Below, in pieces: positions 18,684 through 27,489 of a DNA stretch of 64,000 nucleotides. Positions within the stretch are counted from its first letter, which is position 1. Each line of letters opens with the position of its first letter. The stretch is from GWE2-42-39 sp963662895 (GTDB lineage: Bacteria > Bacteroidota > Bacteroidia > Bacteroidales > Prolixibacteraceae). The stretch covers positions 2,790,001 through 2,854,000 of the forward strand of contig OY759981.1 in assembly GCA_963662895.1 (NCBI GenBank), given 5' to 3'. The notes beneath the pieces were generated by a model that did no database searches, was not told the DNA's origin, and saw nothing but the letters and a program-made list of their open reading frames with translations. The translations under genes were made by a program, and so were the position numbers.

Positions 18684-19598
18684 ATGAAACGGCGTATTTT
18701 TGTGAGGAACGCCTCCTTGGGAGGGGCGGCAATAGTATTAGCCCCGCAATTGACAGTTTGCGATAAAATCTCTGACTTACAAAGTTATGGTTCGACTCTT
18801 CGCGACAGGCTTTGGATGTGGGGGCATGAGCCGGAAACAATTATCGGGATTGATAATGTGCCCAAAGGGGAAAATATCAGCATGGCAGATGCCATCCGGT
18901 TTATGGGAATTCCGAATGTTTGTGTCATCAGTTATCTGGACAAACCTGAACCGCCTTTTGATAAATATATCAAACAATTCCGCAATACAAAGCGGGTGGC
19001 TTGGAGCCTTATTTCAGGCCCGGCTAAAAAGTACTCATACGAACAACAGAAGCAGGAAGCTTTTAGGCTGCTCAAAAAGATGCAGAACCTGGTTAGCTTT
19101 TACCTGGATGATTATTTTGTTGATAACGCGGTTCCTTCTACCCAAGGAGGTATTTCCCCTGCGAACATGACATTGGAACAAATTTGTAGTCTGCGAAATG
19201 AGATACTGGAACTGAAGCAAAAGCCCGAATTATCCATGGTTCTTTATTCCCATCAACTTCATCCCGGAATCAAGCCTCATATTGACTGTTGCGATGTTGT
19301 ATCGCTTTGGACGTGGTGGGCTAATGATTTGGCTATTCTAAACGAAAATTTCAAAAAATACAGGGAAATTATCCCCGACAAACCAACACTCCTCGGAGTT
19401 TACATGTGGGATTTTGGCAATAGAAAACCAATTTCAGTGAAGTCTATGAAACTGCAATTAGATTTTGCCCTTAAGAAACTTCAACAGCGGCAGATTGACG
19501 GAATGATTTTTCATTGTACCCCGCTTTGTGGCTTAGATTTGGAAGCAGTCCATTATTCGCGGCAATGGATTGCCGAACATGGCAATGAACGAATATGA
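18684..19598 (+). CDS. Uncharacterised exported TIM-barrel-like protein (possible glycosidase)
   Basis: 304 residues; the ATG follows the previous TAA with no gap (TAAATG). The N-terminus MKRRIFVRNASLGGAAIVLA resembles a Tat or Sec signal (RRIFVRNAS), though the strict Tat motif is imperfect. The body alternates strands and helices as in a beta/alpha barrel. VSFYLDDYFVD near residues 139-149 has an Asp-Asp pair at a strand end where retaining glycosidases keep catalytic acids, and CCDVVSLWTWW, LLGVYMWDFG and IDGMIFHCTPLCG look like later barrel strands. I do not recognise a named family. Its place among the PUL genes makes a glycan-active enzyme the best guess. Confidence 0.6.
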   Translation: MKRRIFVRNASLGGAAIVLAPQLTVCDKISDLQSYGSTLRDRLWMWGHEPETIIGIDNVPKGENISMADAIRFMGIPNVCVISYLDKPEPPFDKYIKQFRNTKRVAWSLISGPAKKYSYEQQKQEAFRLLKKMQNLVSFYLDDYFVDNAVPSTQGGISPANMTLEQICSLRNEILELKQKPELSMVLYSHQLHPGIKPHIDCCDVVSLWTWWANDLAILNENFKKYREIIPDKPTLLGVYMWDFGNRKPISVKSMKLQLDFALKKLQQRQIDGMIFHCTPLCGLDLEAVHYSRQWIAEHGNERI

Positions 19599-19727
19599 TC
19601 GAAGAAGTAATAGGTCGATTGTGTAGGACAATGTACTACAGACTCTGTATGAAGAAATCCTGTCTGGCAATATTTTCAGCCTGCTTGGATTTTGTGAATC
19701 AAATATCTGTAACCAAACTTTATCGCT

Positions 19728-22331
19728 ATGAAGATGCGAATTATACAAAAAATGAAATTAAGCCCTGTTTTTTTTATCACTTTGCTGGTTATGAGCGGAT
19801 GTATGGAAAAAACCGATTGGAAGAAACAGGAAGAGAAGACGGAGATATCTGCCCCTGCGGTTTGCCGGGCTCCGGAAGGAAACAGTAACCTGGGTATTGA
19901 ACCGGCACCCTTCGACCTGTCTTTGCTTCCGAAAAATCAAAAAACAACGAAAGATGAATCATATATTATTCCAACTGTTTTTCATGTTTTCGGGACAGAT
20001 TTTGGGAATGGGCGAACTGTCACCTTTGAACTTGTTGACGATGCTTTACGACGGACAAATGAAGATTTTCAGGGACTGACACAAGACTGGGATGCTGTTA
20101 CTCCCCCCTTTGATGGAGTTAAACAGAAAATGGATATTGAATTCCGTCTGGCCGACTTTGATCCGGAAGGAAACCTGACAACAGGAGTTATTTTCTATCC
20201 TGAAGAAAAAGGGCTCGGTAATGCAAATGGTTATAACGACAAAATTCAGAAATATGCATGGAACAATTATAAATATAAGAATGTTTATATCTTGCATGAT
20301 CTTTACGATGACGGTGCTCTTAATAATTCTGGCATATCCTGGTACCCGAATACATGGATGAGTGATAACAACCTGGCCAGGACTGTATACAACGGGGCTT
20401 ACTTAGGAAACAATACCGACGAAAATTTCCGATCGGTTCTTACCCATGAGTTCGGGCACTGGCTTAACTTACTCCATACTTTTGAAGGAGGATGCAATGA
20501 GGAGGCTATTACCGGGGGAGATGAGGTGGCAGATACCCCTCCGGCAGATCGAATGTATATGGGGCAGAATGACCGGAATTGTTTCGATGAATTAACAAAT
20601 TGGCAGAATTTTATGAATTATTCGGATAATTATGCCAATTTCACACACGGGCAGGTCGAACGGATGTTGGTTGCCCTTCAGCATGCATCAAGAAAACCGA
20701 TATGGCAGCAGGAAAACCTGAATGCAACTTTATTGCCAGAAGGCGTTGTTTCCATTGTCCCGGAAGATCGTTTTTTTGAAGAAGACATCCTTTCCAATGA
20801 TGGAACAGTAAACGACAAATGCCTTCTAAGAATAAAAAGAGGCAGGCTAATCGGTACTCCCGATACTTATCTGGATGCAGCAACTTACTCAGTCACTGGC
20901 TTGCCAGAGGGGATTGAATGTAAATTCCAAATTACGGATGCCGTTACGTTGGAAATGATTTTGTCAGGGAAAGCCAGTGAGCATGCTACAGAAAATTCTA
21001 CCGATTTTCAGGTGAAGTTTAAAAATGCAATATTGGAAACAAGGACACTATATCAGGATATATACAACTTTCGCCTGGATTTTATCGATACTTACGGGGT
21101 ACGCTATACTCCATGCAACGAAAGCATAGATGCCAATAACCCGACCTATACCTTCAACATCAATACCGCATATCTTCAGTCTAACATAAAACTGGACTAT
21201 GTGGACGGCAAATTCACAATGGAATCCAACGGGAACCAGATTGCAGTTGGACAGTACCGGCAGTATATTGCGCCGATTCAATACGGCGCCACACTTGACG
21301 ATAATATTTTCTGGGGGCAAGGAGAATTGATCCTGTATTCGGAAGGATACAAGCAATGGGGCGGAGTCACCGGCTATATCGGGTTCCGGGTACAAGAAAG
21401 TACCGGACAGGAGGTTTTATATGGGTGGATAAAAGTGAGAGTTAACCCGGATGCTTCATCCTGTAATATCTTGGGATACGGCTGGAACGAGCTGCCCGGA
21501 GTTCCGATTTTTGCAGGGCAAAGATTGCCTGATGAAGAACCTGTTGCAGTCGACTTTTTGGCAGATAAAACAGTAATCGAGGTTGGCGCCCAATTAACCT
21601 TTACTGCTTTGGTCAGCCCGGAAGATCAAATCCAGTCTTATAACTGGGCATTTGAAGGAGCATCCCCAGCTGTTTTTAACGGGAAAGTCCCCGAAGGAAT
21701 TACTTATGCTACTACAGGTACTTTTAATGTGGAATTGGCAGTAGAAACCCAATCTGGTGAGATAATTGAATTAGAAAAAGAAGATTATATTAAGGTCAAT
21801 CCGGAAATCAATATACAGGTTGATTTTAATGCCGATAAGGAAACTCTGACTGTCGGAGAAAATGTTGCTTTCCATTCAAACTGCATACCTATAAGCCAGG
21901 TTGTTCGTTATGAATGGACTTTTGAAGGAGGTGAGCCTGCTTCTTCCGGGGAAAAAGACCCAGTGGTTACATATGCTGTCCCCGGTATATACGATGTAGA
22001 ATTAGTGGCTTATAATCAAAACGACAAAACATTCAGAATCTTAAAAAATAACTGTATAGAGGTTTTGTCTGATGATACAGAAGCAAACTGGTTTGTCCCG
22101 GAGGCAGTGATTATCGGAACTGGTGAAACAACCTTCCTAAAGGTAACTTCGGAGAATAAAATAGTTCAGGGGAGCATGAAACTGTATGACTCCCGGAACA
22201 AACTGATTTTTTCCGAGGATAATTATACGGAAGGCTATAATCTTACCCGGTTAAAAACAGGTACCTATTATTATGTATTTAAAAGTAAAGGAAGGACATT
22301 AAAAGGGGTAATAGAACTGGTCAAAAAATAA
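19728..22331 (+). CDS. M43 (pappalysin/cytophagalysin-type) zinc metalloprotease with PKD domains and T9SS-like tail
   Basis: 867 residues. The metzincin signature HEFGHWLNLLH is at residues 240-250 (three His zinc ligands, Glu catalytic), with a Met-turn FMNYSDN followed by FTHGQVERM, both typical of M43B peptidases. A middle beta region follows (about 340-600), then two PKD-like modules (about 605-690 and 698-780, each with a YNWAFEG or YEWTFEG core). The final 60 residues (MKLYDSRNKLIFSEDN, YNLTRLKTGTYYYVFKSKG) look like a type A T9SS sorting domain. The N-terminus has a lipobox (VMSGC). Three Mets are possible starts; the third (19752) gives the shortest signal peptide. It is directly followed by a PorP/SprF gene, so secretion by T9SS is likely. 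Confidence 0.88.
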   Translation: MKMRIIQKMKLSPVFFITLLVMSGCMEKTDWKKQEEKTEISAPAVCRAPEGNSNLGIEPAPFDLSLLPKNQKTTKDESYIIPTVFHVFGTDFGNGRTVTFELVDDALRRTNEDFQGLTQDWDAVTPPFDGVKQKMDIEFRLADFDPEGNLTTGVIFYPEEKGLGNANGYNDKIQKYAWNNYKYKNVYILHDLYDDGALNNSGISWYPNTWMSDNNLARTVYNGAYLGNNTDENFRSVLTHEFGHWLNLLHTFEGGCNEEAITGGDEVADTPPADRMYMGQNDRNCFDELTNWQNFMNYSDNYANFTHGQVERMLVALQHASRKPIWQQENLNATLLPEGVVSIVPEDRFFEEDILSNDGTVNDKCLLRIKRGRLIGTPDTYLDAATYSVTGLPEGIECKFQITDAVTLEMILSGKASEHATENSTDFQVKFKNAILETRTLYQDIYNFRLDFIDTYGVRYTPCNESIDANNPTYTFNINTAYLQSNIKLDYVDGKFTMESNGNQIAVGQYRQYIAPIQYGATLDDNIFWGQGELILYSEGYKQWGGVTGYIGFRVQESTGQEVLYGWIKVRVNPDASSCNILGYGWNELPGVPIFAGQRLPDEEPVAVDFLADKTVIEVGAQLTFTALVSPEDQIQSYNWAFEGASPAVFNGKVPEGITYATTGTFNVELAVETQSGEIIELEKEDYIKVNPEINIQVDFNADKETLTVGENVAFHSNCIPISQVVRYEWTFEGGEPASSGEKDPVVTYAVPGIYDVELVAYNQNDKTFRILKNNCIEVLSDDTEANWFVPEAVIIGTGETTFLKVTSENKIVQGSMKLYDSRNKLIFSEDNYTEGYNLTRLKTGTYYYVFKSKGRTLKGVIELVKK

Positions 22332-22397
22332 CTTCTTGCCCCTTTGGTATTTTTATAATGCCACAAATATATGTTTTAGATTAAACAAGATAATTAC

Positions 22398-23225
22398 ATG
22401 AAAAAAATCGCTATTATCCTGATATTCTTATATATCTTTTGTGTACCTACTGAAGCCCAGCATGATGTCCGGTATGGACAGTCGATATTTAGGCCGGAAC
22501 TTATTAACCCTGCCTGTCGGTGGACAAACCAATCACTCGAGTTGGATGCAGTTTACCGTTTCCCATGGGAAAAAAATCAGTCTCCCCGGGGAGGAATGTT
22601 TAATTTTCACGCTATGATTCCGGGAACCTCCTGGGGAGCTGGAATCCGAGGGGATTTTTACTCAGGCAGTTCAATTCGTCATAACAATCAGGTCGGGATG
22701 ACACTGGATTTCGGATGGAAACTTGGGGAGGACGCGGCACTGAAGGTTGGTGCAGGAACCGGGATTAACAAAGAAGAATATAATTTTGGAGACATTGCTA
22801 TCAATGGAACCAACGAAGATGAAAATTTCGATGAATCTAACTTTTATGCAGAACTGGGAACAGCTTTCCGGTATGCTGATTTACAAATAGGGTTCAGCAC
22901 CTATGCTTATTCCGATTATTATATGTTCTTTGCGAACTCCCGTTATAATATAGATTTAGGTCGAAAATGGAAACTGGGGCCACTGGTTTCCTACTCGGCT
23001 TATAAAAACTTCGACGGAATTCTGGATTTGAATTCAGTAATAGGCTATGGTCAACTGGCTGAAATCGGTTTGGGCTATTCTACAAATGACCTTATCAATA
23101 TTCTTTTTAAAGCCCGGACCTCAAGCATTCTTGACCTATTTTTCCAATGTAGCCTGGCTACCGGGGACACTTCCGATTTGTTTAAAAAAATTTATGAGTT
23201 CGGAATAAAGTTACATATCGACTAA
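22398..23225 (+). CDS. PorP/SprF family type IX secretion-associated outer membrane protein
   Basis: 275 residues with a signal peptide (cleavage about residue 21, after PTEA). The start of the mature protein HDVRYGQSIFRPELINPAC follows the PorP/SprF pattern (usually YNQYMFNPLLINPA). The rest is amphipathic beta strands ending in YEFGIKLHID, as for a small outer-membrane barrel. SprF-type proteins are needed to export and attach the T9SS cargo encoded beside them, and here the neighbour 66 bases upstream is the M43 protease, the evident client. The divergence from the conserved YNQYM start suggests a specialised paralogue. Confidence 0.85.
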   Translation: MKKIAIILIFLYIFCVPTEAQHDVRYGQSIFRPELINPACRWTNQSLELDAVYRFPWEKNQSPRGGMFNFHAMIPGTSWGAGIRGDFYSGSSIRHNNQVGMTLDFGWKLGEDAALKVGAGTGINKEEYNFGDIAINGTNEDENFDESNFYAELGTAFRYADLQIGFSTYAYSDYYMFFANSRYNIDLGRKWKLGPLVSYSAYKNFDGILDLNSVIGYGQLAEIGLGYSTNDLINILFKARTSSILDLFFQCSLATGDTSDLFKKIYEFGIKLHID

Positions 23226-23260
23226 AATAAATTGATGTCTAAAGATAAAAAAACAGTTTT

Positions 23261-25510
23261 ATGAAAAGTATTTACAGCCTGTTTGTCCTAATGTGTATTG
23301 TATTTATGTCATGTGACCAAAGCACAACGAACAATGATATTATTATCGAGAATGAACAGTTTAGGCTAACTGTTCACAGTAACGGAATATCTGAAAGCCT
23401 TGTGTTTAAACCTACAAATAAAGAATGTTTATTTCAGGGGGAAGATATACCATTGTTTTCAATTACTCAGGAGAGGCCTTATAATAATGAGGTAAAACTG
23501 GCACACCCTAACAAGAAAACCACTTTTCAGGCAGATACGATTTACCGGAAAGGTAATAAACTGATTGTCGGTTTTGAAATTATTCCTTATGAGGCAGTTG
23601 TCGAATTAAAAGTAACGCCGCAGTATATCAGGTTTAGCCTTGTCGATTTTATTGTGGAGAAGGATGATTATCCTGCCTATCTGAAAATAACCCCTCCGCC
23701 AGCTTCGGAAATGTGCTTTTTACAGTTACCGGTAAAGAACAGGAAAAATTTCGGAGAATGGTTGAATGTCAGTTGGGACGACCAGCTAGCAATCAATATT
23801 TTAGGAACAGACCAATATACCCGGATCAATTCAGAAAAACGCAAGGGGTTCAGGCTGATGAAGGCCGATGCTGTTAAAAATATCAAATTTAAAGGTGTAG
23901 GAGCTGCTCTAATTGTTTGCAAAACAAAAAACCTTCTTAACAATATTGCACAGATAGAGGAAGACTATAATTTACCCAGAGGCGTAGAGAGCCGCCGGGG
24001 GAGAATGATTAATGCTTCGTATTACTGGACATCTGATATTAACCTGGGGAACATCGACCAACACCTGAAATATGCGAAAATGGCCGGGTTCCGGGGAATG
24101 TTACTGTACCACCCCTGTTTCATAGAAAGTAATAGCTACGAAAAACTGGGCAATTATGAGTGGAGGAAATCAACATACCCTAACGGAAAGGCAGACCTTG
24201 TAAAGGTGTTGGATAAAATAAAAGAAGCGGGGATCACCCCGGGATTTCATTTCCTCCATTCTCATATTGGCCTACAGAGCAGGTATGTTACACCTGTTGC
24301 CGACCATCGTTTGAATCTGGTTAAGATGTTTACTCTGGCAAAACCATTAGGAATGGATGATACTGTAATTTATGTAGAACAAAATCCCGAGGGCACAACT
24401 ATGGCCGAGGGGAGCAGGGTATTGAAAATCGGTACAGAATTAGTATCCTACACCGGGTATACAACAGAACCCCCATTTGTGTTTACAGGATGTTCGAGGG
24501 GGACTTACCGCACTAACGTATGTTCGCAAGCGTTCGGGCTTATATTCGGTGTGCTTGATGTGAGCGAGTTCGGAGCCATTAGTGTTTATATTGATCAGAA
24601 TACAAGCCTGCAGGATGAAATTGCAGAAAAAATTGCCGACATCTATAATGCCGGATTTAGGTTTATCTATTACGACGGATCTGAAGGGGTCAATACTCCT
24701 TCCGGGTTTCATGTGCCTAATGCACAGTACCGGGTTTATAAGCGCTTAAAACCGGCACCTTTGTTTGCCGAAGGGGCAGCCAAGGCTCATTTTAGCTGGC
24801 ATATGCTGAGTGGAGGTAATGCCTTCGATATTTTCAGCCCCGAAACCATAAAAGAACAAACCCGGAGATGGCCGTGCGAAGAAGCTCAGCGTATGAGAAA
24901 TGATTTTACCCGAATAAACTTTGGATGGCTAGGGTATCGGGTGCCAAATAAAAACACCATTGGAACACAGCCTGACATGCTTGAGTATGTTACAAGCAGG
25001 GCTGCGGCCTGGGATTGCCCGGTCTCCATGCACGCCAACTTGTGGGCTTTCGATTCTCATCCCCGAACCCCTGATAATATGGAAGTATTAAGAAGGTGGG
25101 AAGAGGTAAGGGCTAAAAACTGGTTGACAGGAAAGCAAAAACAAATGCTAAAAAACCTGGGACAGGAACATATCCTTTTAATAAATGAGAAAAAAGAATT
25201 TGAATTACAACCTTATGAACAAATTAAAAATATAGCCAATGGAAGTCGGGAAATTCGGGCATTTATTTTTCAGCGTCATAATGATTTGTATGTTGTTTAC
25301 TGGCATATATCGGGCAGCAAAAAAATGAACCTGCCACTTGATAAATCAAATGTTAAGCTATTCGAAACATTGGGAGTAGAAGAAAATATAAACTCCGGAC
25401 AGGACGGTTCAATTATAGTGCCTGTAAACGGGCGCCGTTACCTGCAGGTAAATAATTTAACAAAGGAACAGGTTATAAATGCTTTTACAAAGGCTAATAT
25501 CTTAAACTAA
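23261..25510 (+). CDS. Uncharacterised large lipoprotein with a TIM-barrel-like core, putative glycoside hydrolase
   Basis: 749 residues with lipobox IVFMSC (Cys about residue 19). Residues about 25-230 are beta-rich, like an N-terminal sandwich or mutarotase-type domain. About 245-560 reads as a beta/alpha barrel: KYAKMAGFRGMLLYHPCF, LVKVLDKIKEAGITPGFHFL, then NAGFRFIYYDGSEGVNTP. The Asp of FIYYDGSEG, in the last-strand position, resembles the catalytic residue of clan GH-D and related barrels. An inserted beta module (GTELVSYTGY and following) splits the barrel. The C-terminus (about 650-749) is a small beta domain. I cannot place it in a numbered GH family; a cell-surface or periplasmic glycosidase is likely from context. 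Confidence 0.65.
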   Translation: MKSIYSLFVLMCIVFMSCDQSTTNNDIIIENEQFRLTVHSNGISESLVFKPTNKECLFQGEDIPLFSITQERPYNNEVKLAHPNKKTTFQADTIYRKGNKLIVGFEIIPYEAVVELKVTPQYIRFSLVDFIVEKDDYPAYLKITPPPASEMCFLQLPVKNRKNFGEWLNVSWDDQLAINILGTDQYTRINSEKRKGFRLMKADAVKNIKFKGVGAALIVCKTKNLLNNIAQIEEDYNLPRGVESRRGRMINASYYWTSDINLGNIDQHLKYAKMAGFRGMLLYHPCFIESNSYEKLGNYEWRKSTYPNGKADLVKVLDKIKEAGITPGFHFLHSHIGLQSRYVTPVADHRLNLVKMFTLAKPLGMDDTVIYVEQNPEGTTMAEGSRVLKIGTELVSYTGYTTEPPFVFTGCSRGTYRTNVCSQAFGLIFGVLDVSEFGAISVYIDQNTSLQDEIAEKIADIYNAGFRFIYYDGSEGVNTPSGFHVPNAQYRVYKRLKPAPLFAEGAAKAHFSWHMLSGGNAFDIFSPETIKEQTRRWPCEEAQRMRNDFTRINFGWLGYRVPNKNTIGTQPDMLEYVTSRAAAWDCPVSMHANLWAFDSHPRTPDNMEVLRRWEEVRAKNWLTGKQKQMLKNLGQEHILLINEKKEFELQPYEQIKNIANGSREIRAFIFQRHNDLYVVYWHISGSKKMNLPLDKSNVKLFETLGVEENINSGQDGSIIVPVNGRRYLQVNNLTKEQVINAFTKANILN

Positions 25511-25538
25511 AGAACCAAGAACTATAAATAGTATAATT

Positions 25539-26699
25539 ATGAATACGACAACAATTCCACAAAGTGAATTTGAAGAAAGAATTAGAAAATTTCAGGCGAA
25601 CATCAGAAAAGAGAAGTTGGATGCCTGCCTGGTTCACGCCACAGAATCGGATATGGCCCATGTAAGATACCTGAGTGAATATTGGCCTACGTTTGAAACA
25701 GCTGCTGTTTTTGTACCTGCCGAGGGAGAACCTGTATTACTGGTAGGACCGGAAAGCGACCTGTACGCCTCTCACCGGAGCTTCTTTAAAAACATTGAAA
25801 AATTAATTGAATACAGGGAGTCGGCAGAACCGGATGCACCTGGGATGTCGTTTATAACTTATAAAGATTTGATTACGAAATATGTTCCGAAGGGCATTGA
25901 AAAATTAGGGATAGTAGGTTGGGCCATCACACCTCTTCCAGTGTATATGTCTTTAAAAAAACAACTTTCAGGAGTGGAGCTGATTAAGGCCGATATGACC
26001 TTCTGGCCTTTACGTTTTGTGAAAAGCGAAAATGAACTTGCCTGCATGCGGAAAGCCTACGAAATATCAGAACTTGCCGTGGAGGCTATTCTTAATGAGA
26101 TAAAACCAGGGATGACCGAGTTTCAGGTGACAGGAATTGCCCAACGCGAAATATATAAACACGGAGGCGAATACGAAGGACATTCTTTGTATTGCTTCTG
26201 CGGGCAATCTACTAATAATGCCATCTCACGCCCGACACATAATAAAATTGTTGAAAATGAGGTAATCCAATTAAACATTGGCGCACGGGTAAGCGGATAT
26301 TCATCCAGTGTAGGGTTGCCCTTTTCTATTGGCCCATTGCCGGAACGTAAAAAGCGTTTGGTCAAATTCGGGTTGGAAGCCCACAAAAAAACGATAGAAA
26401 TGCTTCGCGCCGGGAAGCCTGCAGGTTCTGTTGTCAGGAATTATGAAGCATGGGTAAAAGAACAGGGGTTCGGACAATACTTGTTGTACGGGCCATGCCA
26501 TTCAATAGGTATGATGGAAGTAGAACGTCCCTGGATGGAGTCAACTTCGGAATACCTGTTGCAGGAAAATATGACCTTTCAGGCAGACACGTTCTTTTAT
26601 GATAAAGATTTTGGTTTGCGCTGGGAGAATGGTGTGGTCATAAAAAAAGGCGGGGTGGAAATGCTGTCGTCCCGGTTCATGAAATACACCGAGATTTAA
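25539..26699 (+). CDS. M24-family 'pita-bread' protein, creatinase-like, with degraded metal site
   Basis: 386 residues: an N-terminal creatinase/prolidase domain (about 10-155) and a C-terminal M24 fold (about 165-385). In metal-dependent M24 peptidases the ligands are Asp, Asp, His, Glu, Glu. Here the aligned positions are Asn246 (LNIGA for LDIGA), Ser257, His321, Asp350 and Glu363, so both bridging Asp residues are gone. Creatinase itself uses this fold without metal, so a creatinase-like C-N hydrolase is more likely than a Xaa-Pro peptidase. A conserved-looking His234 (RPTHNK) could be catalytic. It is cytoplasmic (no signal) and followed 39 bases later by a creatininase-family gene, which supports the idea. 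The substrate is not known. Confidence 0.8.
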   Translation: MNTTTIPQSEFEERIRKFQANIRKEKLDACLVHATESDMAHVRYLSEYWPTFETAAVFVPAEGEPVLLVGPESDLYASHRSFFKNIEKLIEYRESAEPDAPGMSFITYKDLITKYVPKGIEKLGIVGWAITPLPVYMSLKKQLSGVELIKADMTFWPLRFVKSENELACMRKAYEISELAVEAILNEIKPGMTEFQVTGIAQREIYKHGGEYEGHSLYCFCGQSTNNAISRPTHNKIVENEVIQLNIGARVSGYSSSVGLPFSIGPLPERKKRLVKFGLEAHKKTIEMLRAGKPAGSVVRNYEAWVKEQGFGQYLLYGPCHSIGMMEVERPWMESTSEYLLQENMTFQADTFFYDKDFGLRWENGVVIKKGGVEMLSSRFMKYTEI

Positions 26700-26738
26700 A
26701 TCATACTTACATAAATCAAATTAATAAAAAAACAAGTT

Positions 26739-27482
26739 ATGCGTTACGAATTAATGTTTCCGGATCAAATCCGCGAAGCGATTGACAAAAACACACCTGT
26801 TGCTTTAGCTCTGGGTGTTTTGGAATACCATGGCGAACACCTTTGCCCGGGCGTTGATACCCTGGTTGTCCAGGGAGCCCTGGAAATGCTCGAAAAAAGA
26901 ATGGATTTGGTAGTCCTTCCTCCATTTTATTATGGCGCAGGCTCTTATGCAGTTGCAGGGCCTGAACGTAAAGGAGGCATGCATGTCGATGCAGAAACCC
27001 TGAACAAATTTGCAAGACAGTTATTTTATAATCTGTTAAGGATTGGCTTCCGTAATATCTATGTATTTTTCCACCACCAAAGTGAAAATTTTGTAAGCGG
27101 GATGCCTACTGACCTTGCTTTCAGACTGGCAGCCAAACAGGAGATATTTGCTTTCATTGAGAAAGAAAAAGGCGATGGCTGGTGGGGAGAAGATACAGCT
27201 TCTGCCAATTATTATGAAGAACATGAAGCCGGGTCAGACCCGTTTAGCTGGATACGGGTAGAACCTTTTATGAGTGGCGATGCCCAAAAACAGTGGCCCA
27301 TTGACCATGCCGGAGAACAGGAAACATCCTTAATGATGGCATTTGCTCCCGAAGGCGTGGATATGAAACGCTTTGACGGGAAACAATGGTATGCACAATC
27401 TGCTGTTAAGGCGAATATGGATTATGCAAATAAGGCAAAAGCATTCATTTTGGATGATTTGAAAAAAAGAATGAGCAAATAA
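26739..27482 (+). CDS. Creatininase family protein (amidohydrolase), intact copy
   Basis: 247 residues. The creatininase-type binuclear metal site is visible: Glu29, His31 and Asp40 (LEYHGEHLCPGVD) have exactly the spacing of Glu34/His36/Asp45 in Pseudomonas creatininase, and Glu116 matches the later Glu. The expected His of the NGHxEN motif is Gln114 here (HHQSEN), with His112/His113 just before it. One ligand is therefore substituted or shifted. Family members open cyclic amides or cleave formamides, so creatinine need not be the substrate. It lies between the creatinase-like M24 gene and a mutarotase-like gene, 7 bases before the latter. A deleted copy exists at 10281-10691. Confidence 0.85.
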   Translation: MRYELMFPDQIREAIDKNTPVALALGVLEYHGEHLCPGVDTLVVQGALEMLEKRMDLVVLPPFYYGAGSYAVAGPERKGGMHVDAETLNKFARQLFYNLLRIGFRNIYVFFHHQSENFVSGMPTDLAFRLAAKQEIFAFIEKEKGDGWWGEDTASANYYEEHEAGSDPFSWIRVEPFMSGDAQKQWPIDHAGEQETSLMMAFAPEGVDMKRFDGKQWYAQSAVKANMDYANKAKAFILDDLKKRMSK

Positions 27483-27489
27483 CAGTAAG

